A stretch of 13,655 bases of DNA from the NCBI GenBank assembly GCA_039180385.1, contig JBCDDJ010000145.1, positions 1 through 13,655 on the forward strand, written 5' to 3'. A program made the position numbers and the translations under genes. Positions 6,885 to 13,655 of the stretch are shown here, one piece after another. The DNA is from SIO4C1 sp039180385 (GTDB lineage Bacteria; Cyanobacteriota; Cyanobacteriia; Phormidesmidales; Phormidesmidaceae). The notes under the pieces were generated by a model. It was given only the letters and a program-made list of their open reading frames with translations. It was not told where the DNA came from and made no database searches. How positions within the stretch are numbered: the first letter of the stretch is position 1; every line of letters starts with the position of its first letter.

Positions 6885-7943
6885 ATGGCTCCGCTAAAAG
6901 TTGCAATCAACGGCTTTGGGCGTATTGGGCGTTTGATGCTCCGTGCGGCTAGTAATAATTCGAATATTGAATTTGTGGGCATTAATGATTTAGTCCCACC
7001 CAAAAATTTAGCCTTCTTGATGAAATACGACTCCACCCACGGTCGCTTTACGGGCAAGGTGGAGGCCCAAGACAACGGGATTGTGGTCAATGATAAGTTT
7101 ATCCCCTGTTTTTCCATTAGAAATCCAGCTGAGCTGCCTTGGCAAGAGATTGGGGTAGACTACGTGATCGAAGCCACTGGGTTGTTTACCACCTACGAGG
7201 GTGCCGAAAACCACCTCAAGGCTGGGGCCAAGCGGGTGATTCTCTCAGCCCCTACCAAGAGCCCTGAGCAGGTTCCTACCTTTTTAGTCGGAGTTAATCA
7301 CGAGAAATTTAATCCGGAGCGCGATCGCATCGTCTCTAACGCCAGCTGCACCACCAACTGTCTGGCCCCCATCGCCAAAGTCATTAACGATAACTTTGGC
7401 CTGACAGAGGGCTTAATGACGACGGTCCATGCCTCTACAGCTACCCAAGCCACCGTCGATGGCCCCAGCAAGAAAGACCCCCGCAGCGGTCGCGGCGCAG
7501 GCCAAAATATTATCCCAGCTTCAACGGGCGCAGCCAAAGCGGTCACCCAGGTACTCCCTGAGCTTGCTGGCAAACTGACCGGCATGGCCTTCCGCGTCCC
7601 TACACCAGATGTGTCAGTGGTAGACCTCACCTTCCGCACTGAGAAAGCCACCAGCTACGGTGAAATCTGCAAAGTCATGGAAGCAGCCTCTCAGAACGGA
7701 CTGAGAGGTGTGCTGGGCTATACCGATGAGCCGGTGGTGTCATCCGACTTTGTCAGCGACCCCCGCTCTAGCATCTTTGATGCAGGGGCAGGCATTGAGC
7801 TAAATCCCCATTTCTTTAAGATCGTGTCGTGGTATGACAACGAATGGGGTTATTCCAATCGACTGGTCGATTTGATGCTGTATATGGCCCAAACCGAAGG
7901 CATCTTGCAAGGTATTCGGATTCCGGCGATGGTTGAGATGTAA
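6885..7943 (+). CDS. gap1: Glyceraldehyde-3-phosphate dehydrogenase, glycolytic NAD-type
   Basis: This cytosolic glycolytic enzyme oxidises glyceraldehyde-3-phosphate to 1,3-bisphosphoglycerate with NAD+. The 352-residue protein shows the Rossmann motif INGFGRIGR (8-16) and Asp35 in the GIND loop, which favours NAD+ over NADP+. The active site is SNASCTTNC with Cys155, with its His partner at 182; the substrate loop is GTD-like STGAAKAV (213-220). The C-terminus has SWYDNEWGYSNR (315-326). The overall sequence (VGINDLVPP, KYDSTHGR) follows the cyanobacterial Gap1 type rather than the Calvin-cycle Gap2 type. Oddities: HASTATQ where HAMTATQ is usual, KDPRSGR in place of KDWRGGR, and a short C-terminal tail (GIRIPAMVEM). 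The ATG has no strong Shine-Dalgarno (only GAAG), which is common in cyanobacteria. A clear terminator follows, so it is probably monocistronic. Confidence 0.97.
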   Translation: MAPLKVAINGFGRIGRLMLRAASNNSNIEFVGINDLVPPKNLAFLMKYDSTHGRFTGKVEAQDNGIVVNDKFIPCFSIRNPAELPWQEIGVDYVIEATGLFTTYEGAENHLKAGAKRVILSAPTKSPEQVPTFLVGVNHEKFNPERDRIVSNASCTTNCLAPIAKVINDNFGLTEGLMTTVHASTATQATVDGPSKKDPRSGRGAGQNIIPASTGAAKAVTQVLPELAGKLTGMAFRVPTPDVSVVDLTFRTEKATSYGEICKVMEAASQNGLRGVLGYTDEPVVSSDFVSDPRSSIFDAGAGIELNPHFFKIVSWYDNEWGYSNRLVDLMLYMAQTEGILQGIRIPAMVEM

Positions 7944-7994
7944 TTAAACCCTGACCATATCCAACTCTTTTGATTTGTCCAACTTCTCCTCTTA

Positions 7995-8024
7995 CCCTCG
8001 CTTTACTAAAAGCGGGGGCTTTTT
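7995..8024 (+). terminator. Intrinsic terminator of gap1
   Basis: The stem CCCTCGCTTT (7995-8004) pairs with AAAGCGGGGG (8009-8018), with one G-U pair and a 4-nt ACTA loop. It is followed by CTTTTT. It starts 52 bp after the gap1 stop codon. Confidence 0.85.
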
Positions 8025-8167
8025 CATGCAGACTCTGCAAAGACTTTAAGCTGACTCCGTAATTTCTCAGAGAATTTTGGGGGATTGCTTATGGGAATCG
8101 CTCACCCCTAGAGTATGTTCGATCTAATTGAAATGAACTATGGGTCGCCGCCAATCAGCCTGAATCT

Positions 8168-9664
8168 ATGCTGTTTAATTCCTATCCATTCCTATTTATT
8201 TTTTTACCGCTGACGCTGCTGGCTTTTTTTGGGCTAGCTCAGCTGCGGTTGCCCCGGCTGTCAATGGTGGCCCTGACAACCGCATCGTTTATTTTCTACG
8301 CCTATTGGAATCCGCCCTATCTTTTGCTGCTGGGGTTTTCGATTTTTATTAACTATATGCTGGGGGCTGTTCTCTCTAGCGAAGTCTATCTAAAACCTTT
8401 CAAAAAAGGTGTCTTAGTAACCGGGATTGGCTTTAACCTGGCCCTGATCGGGTATTACAAATACGCAGCCTTTTTACTATCGAGCCTGCTGCCCGACTCG
8501 ATCTTTCAGGCGATCAATACAAACCTGGCCATTGACAGCATTTTTTTGCCCCTGGGGATTTCCTTTTTTACCTTCCAGCAGATTACCTATCTGGCCGATG
8601 CCTATCAGGGCAAAGCCAAAGCCTATGGGCTGCTCGACTATAGCCTGTTTGTCAGCTTTTTCCCGCAGCTGATTGCTGGGCCGATTGTGCATCACAGCGA
8701 GGTGATTCCACAATTTGAGAATCTGAAAACCTTTTTCTTTAACCATCGCAACTTTGCCCTCGGCATTGTCACCTTTGTGCTGGGGCTATCCAAAAAGCTG
8801 CTGATCGCCGATAACCTCTCCCCCTGGGCCAATCTGGTATTTGATAACGCTAGTGATGTACAGTTCATCGAAGCCTGGGTGGGGGCACTCAGCTATACCC
8901 TCCAGCTCTATTTTGATTTCTCGGGTTACTCAGACATGGCGATTGGGCTGGCACTGATGTTTAATATTCGCCTGCCGATTAACTTCAATTCGCCCTATAA
9001 AGCCACCTCGATCACCGATTTTTGGCGACGGTGGCACATCACCCTGTCAAATTTTTTACGCGACTATCTCTACATTCCCCTCGGGGGTAGCCGTCAGGGC
9101 GACGCTCGGCGCTATGGCAACCTGATGGTGACGATGCTCCTAGGCGGCCTCTGGCATGGGGCCGGGTGGACTTTTGTGCTGTGGGGTGGTCTGCATGGGT
9201 TTTATCTGTCGATCAATCACTTTTGGCGAAAGTGGGCGGTAGGGCTAACGCTGCCGCGTATAGTCGGTTGGCTGCTCACCTTCGGGGCGGTGGTGGCAGG
9301 CTGGGTGCTGTTTCGAGCGGCCACGTTTGCAGACGCGACCCATTTGCTACAGACGATGGTTGGGTTAAATGGTTTGGTCGTGCCAGGGGAGGCCGGAGGA
9401 AAGCTAGCGGTGCTGACCAAATCGGGGCTAACGCTTCAACCGTGGGGACAACTCGCCTATCTGCCAGAACTGCACAACAGTAAGGTATTGCCCATCGGAG
9501 CGCTGATTGGCCTCATCGGCGTGTGTGTAAAGCTACCCAATACCCAGCAGCTTGTGGCCGGGCTGCGGCCCCGCTGGTATTGGGCCATGGGGCTGGGGGG
9601 GGTGAGCACGCTGTGTTTGCTCTCCCTAAATCGGGTGTCTGAGTTTCTTTATTTTCAGTTTTAA
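8168..9664 (+). CDS. MBOAT family O-acyltransferase (AlgI-like)
   Basis: A polytopic inner-membrane protein of 498 residues, the usual AlgI length, with about 11 hydrophobic segments. It has the hallmark MBOAT/AlgI blocks: FLPLGISFFTFQQITYL (126-142), FPQLIAGPIVHHSE (165-178), QLYFDFSGYSDMAIG (246-260), DFWRRWHITLSNFLRDYLYIPLGG (284-307) with His290, and GGLWHGAGWTFVLWGGLHG (326-344) with His330, the expected catalytic His. AlgI-type proteins carry acyl groups, usually acetyl, across the membrane to modify polysaccharides such as alginate or cellulose. The next gene on the same strand encodes an SGNH/AlgJ-like protein, the normal partner, so the pair probably O-acylates an exopolysaccharide or wall polymer. 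The polymer is unknown. No strong ribosome site precedes the ATG. Confidence 0.95.
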   Translation: MLFNSYPFLFIFLPLTLLAFFGLAQLRLPRLSMVALTTASFIFYAYWNPPYLLLLGFSIFINYMLGAVLSSEVYLKPFKKGVLVTGIGFNLALIGYYKYAAFLLSSLLPDSIFQAINTNLAIDSIFLPLGISFFTFQQITYLADAYQGKAKAYGLLDYSLFVSFFPQLIAGPIVHHSEVIPQFENLKTFFFNHRNFALGIVTFVLGLSKKLLIADNLSPWANLVFDNASDVQFIEAWVGALSYTLQLYFDFSGYSDMAIGLALMFNIRLPINFNSPYKATSITDFWRRWHITLSNFLRDYLYIPLGGSRQGDARRYGNLMVTMLLGGLWHGAGWTFVLWGGLHGFYLSINHFWRKWAVGLTLPRIVGWLLTFGAVVAGWVLFRAATFADATHLLQTMVGLNGLVVPGEAGGKLAVLTKSGLTLQPWGQLAYLPELHNSKVLPIGALIGLIGVCVKLPNTQQLVAGLRPRWYWAMGLGGVSTLCLLSLNRVSEFLYFQF

Positions 9665-9720
9665 GGTCACACCACAATGGATTCTAAGGATACCCATTAT
9701 TCGTTCTAAGACGTATGTTT

Positions 9721-9750
9721 CCCCTTTTGGCAAGGGGAGATTAAGGGGGT
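9721..9750. repeat. Short hairpin repeat, possibly an interspersed element
   Basis: CCCCTT (9721-9726) pairs with AAGGGG (9732-9737) around TTGGC, followed by AGATTAAGGGGGT. GC-rich pieces of this kind (runs of C/G with TTAATCTCCCC) are scattered between genes in many cyanobacteria, from recall and not checked. It lies between the MBOAT and SGNH genes and could weakly act as a terminator or RNA-stability hairpin. It is followed by A/G-rich sequence, not a U tract. Confidence 0.45.
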
Positions 9751-9820
9751 GAATCAGGATGTGTGCTACCCAGGCAAGATCTGTATGCACGTTACCTTAT
9801 GTGCTTTGAGAACCGTTTCC

Positions 9821-9856
9821 GTGTGAATCAGTCATTTTGTGTGAGTCAGTCATTTT
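9821..9856 (+). repeat. 18-bp tandem duplication just before the SGNH gene
   Basis: GTGTGAATCAGTCATTTT (9821-9838) is followed directly by GTGTGAGTCAGTCATTTT (9839-9856), one difference. The second copy ends 7 bp before the ATG at 9864, so the repeat forms the translation leader. It contains an in-frame TTG (9837) that could be mistaken for the start. Confidence 0.85.
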
Positions 9857-9863
9857 AGAGACT

Positions 9864-11048
9864 ATGCAAACAGTTAAAACAGCTCAAACTTCGACACAAA
9901 CCAAAACGACCAAGGTCATCACTCGCCGCGGCTATCGTGCGTTTAACCGGATTTGGGTGGCCGCCACAGTACTACCTATGTTGGCGGTTGGTGGTTTGAA
10001 CTGGCTAATTGACCCCTACGACATCTATGTCGGCCCCGAGATAGTCGGCTTCAACCACTTGAAAACCAGCTCCAATGAGAACGATCGACTGCACAAGGCG
10101 GCGGCGGTCATGCACCAAAAACCCCAGGCAATTGTGCTGGGCTCGTCGCGTACCAAGCAGGGTATTAACCCCGCATTTGAGGCTATGCCTGAGGGGGCTT
10201 ATAATCTGGCCTTGAATGGCATGGGGCTGTATGAAATGCGGTGGTATTTTGAGTATGCACTAGCAACCAACCCCAATCCCAAGCTGGTCGTCATCGGCCT
10301 CGATTTCTTTATGTTCAACACCACTGTTGAGCCCGCCCCCACTTTTGACAACGCCCGCCTGGAGCATCGCAGCTTACCCCTTGTCGATCGGCTGAATACA
10401 ACTCTCTCACTCCAGGTGATTAGCAAAAGTTGGCAAACAGTTCAAACCAGTCGGCAACAACCTGAACAATCTGGCCCAGCAGAGAATGGATTTGCCCCTA
10501 ACCGCCACAGCCAGGACGGCAAAACCCAATGGCGGTTTGAATATGCCATCAACGATTACCTGGATAACCATGACACCTATGAGTTGTCGCCCCAGGCTAT
10601 CGAAGACTTTCGCCATATCATCGAAACCTGCCAGGCGCAGGGAATTCTCTACGTTGTTTTTATCTCACCTTCCCACGCAGTCCAGTGGGAAACTATCCGC
10701 GCCACTGGCCACTGGGAGACCTTTGAAGATTGGAAACGAGACCTTGTAGACATTACCCCTGTGTGGGATTTTTCAGGCTATAACAGCGTCACCACCGAGC
10801 CTATGCAGAGTGTGATGACAAACTACACCGATAGCTCACACTACACTGAGCCCGTGGGCAACTGGGTCTTGCAGCGTATTTTAGAAGCTGAGAACAGCAA
10901 CGCCCCCACTGACTTTGGCACCCGCATCACCCCAGACACCGTTGAGGCCCACATTGAGCAAATCCGCATCGATCGTGAGCGATGGCAGGCTCAGCACCCT
11001 GACGAAGCCAATCTGGTGCAAGAAACCTACGATCGCTATACAGATTAA
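9864..11048 (+). CDS. Membrane-anchored SGNH/AlgJ-AlgX-like acyltransferase partner of MBOAT
   Basis: A 394-residue protein with one N-terminal membrane segment (about residues 28-49); the rest is probably periplasmic. The catalytic-type blocks are those of SGNH proteins acting with MBOATs: AIVLGSSRTKQGI (89-101) with Ser94/Ser95 as nucleophile, ALNGMGLYEM (116-125) with the oxyanion Asn118, VIGLDFFMF (143-151), and YTDSSHYTE (321-329) with Asp323 and His326. AlgJ/AlgX-type proteins take acyl groups delivered by the MBOAT and transfer them to sugar hydroxyls. The ATG at 9864, preceded by TAGAG, is chosen; a TTG at 9837 would add nine residues but lies in a tandem repeat. Spacing to the MBOAT stop is 199 bp, so co-transcription is likely but not certain. 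The last 40 residues are charged and probably helical. Confidence 0.88.
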   Translation: MQTVKTAQTSTQTKTTKVITRRGYRAFNRIWVAATVLPMLAVGGLNWLIDPYDIYVGPEIVGFNHLKTSSNENDRLHKAAAVMHQKPQAIVLGSSRTKQGINPAFEAMPEGAYNLALNGMGLYEMRWYFEYALATNPNPKLVVIGLDFFMFNTTVEPAPTFDNARLEHRSLPLVDRLNTTLSLQVISKSWQTVQTSRQQPEQSGPAENGFAPNRHSQDGKTQWRFEYAINDYLDNHDTYELSPQAIEDFRHIIETCQAQGILYVVFISPSHAVQWETIRATGHWETFEDWKRDLVDITPVWDFSGYNSVTTEPMQSVMTNYTDSSHYTEPVGNWVLQRILEAENSNAPTDFGTRITPDTVEAHIEQIRIDRERWQAQHPDEANLVQETYDRYTD

Positions 11049-11069
11049 GTTGACGGGAACCTCCTCAGC

Positions 11070-11449
11070 TCACTCACCAATTTGCACGATATGCACGTCA
11101 CTCCAAAGTCTTACTGTCCCAAATTCGCCACGAACTTCTACACATCCGCCATCCATGAATTCAAGGCTGTCAATATTTCCGTAATCAATAGAACCTTCTG
11201 GATCGAGTGTTTTTTTGCTTGTTCCATTGAAAGGAAACCACTAAGATTGCGCGGTTTCGGAAAAATCAGCTGACCGCGTTTGTAACACGTGTAATGCCCA
11301 GAATTAGGGGTTTCATAGTCTGGATGGCTAGGCCAAAGACTAACTTCAAGCTCGATTGAAAAAGACTTTTCAGAGTGTTGCCAAGCAATCACCCAACTAT
11401 CTTCGAGAGCGATGCCCTTAAATAACTCTAGATCTCGCCAATTAGGCAT
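11070..11449 (-). pseudogene. Small hypothetical protein gene, frameshifted in a run of seven A
   Basis: The ATG at 11449 overlaps the end of the Uma2 gene by 8 bp, as in a translationally coupled operon. The frame reads NWRDLELFKGIALEDSWVIAW, then SLWPSHPDYETPNSGHYTCY and GQLIFPKPRNLSGFLSMEQA. The frame continuing from there is nonsense to a stop at 11138. After the A run (11210-11216, minus strand), another frame continues sensibly with LDPEGSIDYGNIDSLEFMDG, GGCVEVRGEFGTVRLWSD and HIVQIGE, stopping at 11070. One extra A would join them into a 126-residue protein. A similar small family (IDYGNID motif) seems familiar from cyanobacteria, but its name and function are not known to me. It could be a real mutation, a sequencing error in the homopolymer, or slippage during expression. 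Confidence 0.7.
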
Positions 11450-12026
11450 TCTTCACAAGATCAATTTCGTCGTAAAAATCCGCGATCTGGCTGCGAAATT
11501 TAATAGCGCTAAAAGCTAGCGTAGCCGTTGGCGAGTCGTATTCTGACAATAGCCATTGATGAGCCCCTGTTTTTACATAATGCTCAACATGGATGCGATA
11601 TTGATCGATCAAAAGATATTCCTGGAAACCAGGAATGGTTCGATAGGCGGCAAACTTTTCTCCCCGATCATAGTTTTGGGTCGATTTAGATAGCACTTCA
11701 GCAATAAAGCAGGGGTTCACAACCGTATCACTGCCCCCTGTCTGAAGCTCTATTGGTTTTGGCAATACCATGACATCAGGATACGTATACAGGCTGACAG
11801 TGGGTATCCAGAGCCGCTGATCAACATAGAAAGTCCGGTATGCTTGTCCCTTGAGCGCGGTCTTCAGCAGAATATAAAGGTTTCCTGCAATGTCATTGTA
11901 GTTAGGGGTCCCCCCTGTCATTGGGATGATTTCTCCATTCCGATATTCGCTGCGGGTTTCTGCACCGAGTTCAAGGTTGAGATATTCTTCGGTCGTATAG
12001 TTCGTTCTCTGAGCTTGAGCAATCAT
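11442..12026 (-). CDS. Uma2 (DUF820) family PD-(D/E)xK nuclease-like protein
   Basis: A 194-residue protein, the usual length for this family, which is greatly expanded in cyanobacteria. It shows YTTEEYLNLE (10-19) and SEYRNGEIIPMTGGTPNYND (26-45). The PD-(D/E)xK core is Asp84 in YPDVMVLP, then Glu110 and Lys114 in FIAEVLSKST; it closes with FAAYRTIPGFQEYLLID (125-141). The fold predicts a metal-dependent nuclease, but the biological role is not established. The ATG at 12026 has GGAGGG upstream at slightly long spacing. It starts 27 bp after the TMEM14-like stop and overlaps the next small gene, so the three form a probable operon. Confidence 0.93.
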   Translation of the reverse strand: MIAQAQRTNYTTEEYLNLELGAETRSEYRNGEIIPMTGGTPNYNDIAGNLYILLKTALKGQAYRTFYVDQRLWIPTVSLYTYPDVMVLPKPIELQTGGSDTVVNPCFIAEVLSKSTQNYDRGEKFAAYRTIPGFQEYLLIDQYRIHVEHYVKTGAHQWLLSEYDSPTATLAFSAIKFRSQIADFYDEIDLVKNA

Positions 12027-12053
12027 GATAGGTTTACCCTCCCCAGTGTCAAG

Positions 12054-12341
12054 CTATGCAAATAGCAGGGCCATCAGCGTTGCTACACCGACGATCACCA
12101 TCAGCCCTGCTGGCATAAACTTTTTGGTTTTGAGCAGTCGCGTCACAAATACAATTACCAATACCAGCGATACGACAATAGCCAGCCAGCGGGCCATCAG
12201 CACTACTGCAAGCAATAGCAGCAAGCCGCTAACAATGCCAGAAATTAGTGATACCTTGCTACCCGCTTGGCGATAGCCGATAATGCCCCCGACGATGGAA
12301 AGGACACCGTATATTAAGGCAAAAATTAGGCCAGGACCCAT
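12054..12341 (-). CDS. TMEM14 family small membrane protein
   Basis: A 95-residue hydrophobic protein with four predicted helices (about 5-22, 31-48, 52-68, 77-94). It has the family's GYRQAGSKVSLISGI (22-36) and the diagnostic RLLKTKKFMPAGLM (68-81). TMEM14 proteins occur in eukaryotic mitochondria and plastids and in cyanobacteria. Plant relatives (FAX) are implicated in fatty-acid export from plastids; the bacterial role is unproven. GGAG lies 9 nt before the ATG. It is the first gene of a minus-strand cluster with Uma2 and the frameshifted gene, and is divergent from the DUF815 gene. Confidence 0.9.
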   Translation of the reverse strand: MGPGLIFALIYGVLSIVGGIIGYRQAGSKVSLISGIVSGLLLLLAVVLMARWLAIVVSLVLVIVFVTRLLKTKKFMPAGLMVIVGVATLMALLFA

Positions 12342-12366
12342 GGTTGTCTACTCCAAATCGCGTGGG

Positions 12367-12379
12367 GTTAGCTGCTAAC
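12367..12379. promoter_or_regulatory. Perfect palindrome GTTAGC-T-GCTAAC in the divergent promoter region
   Basis: A 6-1-6 inverted repeat in the 97-bp gap between the TMEM14-like and DUF815 genes. GCTAACA also recurs at 12410-12416, and GTCTA/TAGAC arms lie at 12381-12397. It could be an operator for either or both divergent genes. The regulator is unknown. Confidence 0.4.
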
Positions 12380-12438
12380 AGTCTACTCACAATAGACAAT
12401 AGGTTTAGGCTAACAGGTGATAGGGCATTCGCAACCAT

Positions 12439-13655
12439 ATGAGTGGACTGGCAGCAAAAGCAATTTCTGTGATTCTAGGGTATCGGCAGCAGGCGGCCTC
12501 GCTGCTGCTGTTTCGATCGGTGCTGGCGGATGAGGTGGGGCAATCTTTTTTAAAGGTGCTGACGATTTTATGTGATCGCAACGCCCCCGAAGCTTGCCTA
12601 CCGCTCTATAGCGACTGGTTTCAAGCCATGGCAAAAACCAACCGTAGCTGGCAACGGCATCTGGTTGAGCGCATCCTCACAGACGAGAATCCTTTCTCTC
12701 AGCAGGCCCAGCGCCTGCCTATGCAAGAGCTGCCAACTCAGCTTGCGATCGCAGCCCGCCACGATCTACAGATTTTGCAAAAGCTTTATCAGTTTGACCC
12801 CGAGCAGCTCAGTCAGTGGGTCCAAACGGTATGCCAACTGCCTCAATCTCCGGTCGTGTGGGATCTCCCTAAAGCCCCTTTGCCGGTCAGTTTTCCCACC
12901 CTCCCTGATTGGGCTGAGGGCCTTGCGGAGCTAGCTTACTATTACCAAACCCATGGCGCAGGGCAATTTGGCCAATTCCACGCGTTTCGCTGGCAGCAAG
13001 GCACTCTGGTCGGGATCGCCCACCCTGACCCCGTGCGCCTCGACCAGCTAGCGGGGTACGACGACCCCAAAGCCAAATTGATCCAAAATACTGAATTTTT
13101 GCTGGCGGACTACAGTGCCCTCAACGTGCTGCTCTATGGCAGTCGCGGCTCGGGTAAATCATCGCTGGTCAAAGCTCTGGTCAATCAGTATGGCCCCAAA
13201 GGGTTACGGCTGATTGAAGTCTCTAAGGCGAATCTGAAGGATTTGCCCGAGATTGTAGAGCAGCTGCGATCTCAACCCCAAAAGTTCATCCTTTTCGTCG
13301 ATGACCTCTCCTTTGAAGAAGACGATGAAGCTTTTAAAGCCCTCAAAGTCGTCCTCGAAGGCAGCGTCACCGAGCGCCCCAAAAACGTCGTGGTTTATGC
13401 CACCTCCAACCGCCGCCACCTGATCCGCGAGTTTTTTGCCGACCGACCCCGACCGAGTGATGCCGACGAAATCCAATCGTGGGATACGGTCCAAGAAAAA
13501 CTCTCCTTTAGCGATCGATTTGGCCTCACCCTCACCTTTGAGCCCGCCGACCAGCCCACCTATTTGCAAATTGTCAAACACCTCGTCGTAGAAGCCGGGA
13601 TTGTCTTAGATACCGACGACCTGGAATTTCGCGCCAAGCAGTGGGCTACCCGACA
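12439..13655 (+). CDS. DUF815 family AAA+ ATPase, C-terminus beyond the right edge
   Basis: Open from the ATG at 12439 to the window edge (405 codons seen). Residues 1-200 are the helical N-terminal region typical of DUF815 proteins, including GYRQQAASLLLFRS. Then come LAGYDDPKAKLIQNTEFLL (204-222) and the ATPase core: Walker A GSRGSGKSS (234-242, Lys240), Walker B FILFVDDLSFE (283-293, Asp288/Asp289), sensor VVYATSNRRHL (318-328) and an arginine-finger-like SDRFG (358-362). The family normally ends about 20-40 residues further on, so little is missing. It hydrolyses ATP; partners and targets are unknown. It stands alone on this strand, divergent from the TMEM14-like gene. No strong ribosome site is visible. 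Confidence 0.93.
   Translation, partial: MSGLAAKAISVILGYRQQAASLLLFRSVLADEVGQSFLKVLTILCDRNAPEACLPLYSDWFQAMAKTNRSWQRHLVERILTDENPFSQQAQRLPMQELPTQLAIAARHDLQILQKLYQFDPEQLSQWVQTVCQLPQSPVVWDLPKAPLPVSFPTLPDWAEGLAELAYYYQTHGAGQFGQFHAFRWQQGTLVGIAHPDPVRLDQLAGYDDPKAKLIQNTEFLLADYSALNVLLYGSRGSGKSSLVKALVNQYGPKGLRLIEVSKANLKDLPEIVEQLRSQPQKFILFVDDLSFEEDDEAFKALKVVLEGSVTERPKNVVVYATSNRRHLIREFFADRPRPSDADEIQSWDTVQEKLSFSDRFGLTLTFEPADQPTYLQIVKHLVVEAGIVLDTDDLEFRAKQWATR

Noticed and set aside
7298..7651. Minus-strand 117-codon frame inside gap1
   Set aside because: It is antisense to a firmly identified enzyme and has no motif.
12342..12438. NtcA site (GTA-N8-TAC)
   Set aside because: No exact match at this spacing was found in the gap.
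1..13655. CRISPR array, tRNA, rRNA or intact insertion sequence
   Set aside because: No regularly spaced identical repeats with unique spacers, no cloverleaf and no transposase were seen on either strand.

Overview
The window is almost certainly cyanobacterial chromosome. The octamer GCGATCGC (HIP1) occurs at least seven times (1178, 2639, 3265, 5260, 5932, 7321, 12745), where chance would give about 0.2. The genes also fit: a glycolytic gap1-type GAPDH, a DUF1400-type alpha/beta hydrolase, a Uma2 (DUF820) protein, a TMEM14-like membrane protein and a DUF815 AAA+ ATPase. Genus cannot be read reliably; a filamentous, Leptolyngbya-like lineage is a guess. There are no rRNA or tRNA genes, CRISPR arrays or intact insertion sequences.

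Left part (1-4746). A reading frame of at least 750 codons, open at the left edge, runs leftward from 2251. It encodes a large protein with an N-terminal LamG domain and beta/gamma-crystallin Greek-key repeats, two of which keep the Ca2+-binding signature. Behind it lies a DUF1028 gene broken by four frameshifts (3386 to 2536), with a perfect 16-bp inverted repeat inside it. A gene-free, AT-rich stretch of about 685 bp follows. It holds an array of 8-bp units at an 11-bp period that looks like a cyanobacterial PHO box. The array sits about 120 bp upstream of an unrecognised six-helix membrane protein (4072-4746).

Middle (4801-11048). A secreted DUF1400/alpha-beta hydrolase (minus strand) diverges from gap1 (plus strand), which ends in a clear intrinsic terminator. 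An MBOAT O-acyltransferase (AlgI-like) and a single-pass SGNH/AlgJ-AlgX-like protein follow. Together they form a likely cell-surface polysaccharide O-acylation pair: the MBOAT would pass acyl groups across the membrane and the SGNH protein would transfer them. The gap between the two holds a small hairpin repeat and an 18-bp tandem duplication.

Right part (11070-13655). A compact minus-strand cluster reads TMEM14-like, then Uma2, then a small gene that overlaps Uma2 by 8 bp and is frameshifted in a run of seven A. A 97-bp divergent promoter region with a perfect GTTAGC-T-GCTAAC palindrome separates it from a plus-strand DUF815 AAA+ ATPase that runs off the right edge.

No complete new system can be proven from this window. 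The best leads are the LamG/crystallin protein, the PHO-box-like array with its orphan membrane protein, and the frameshifted partner of Uma2.
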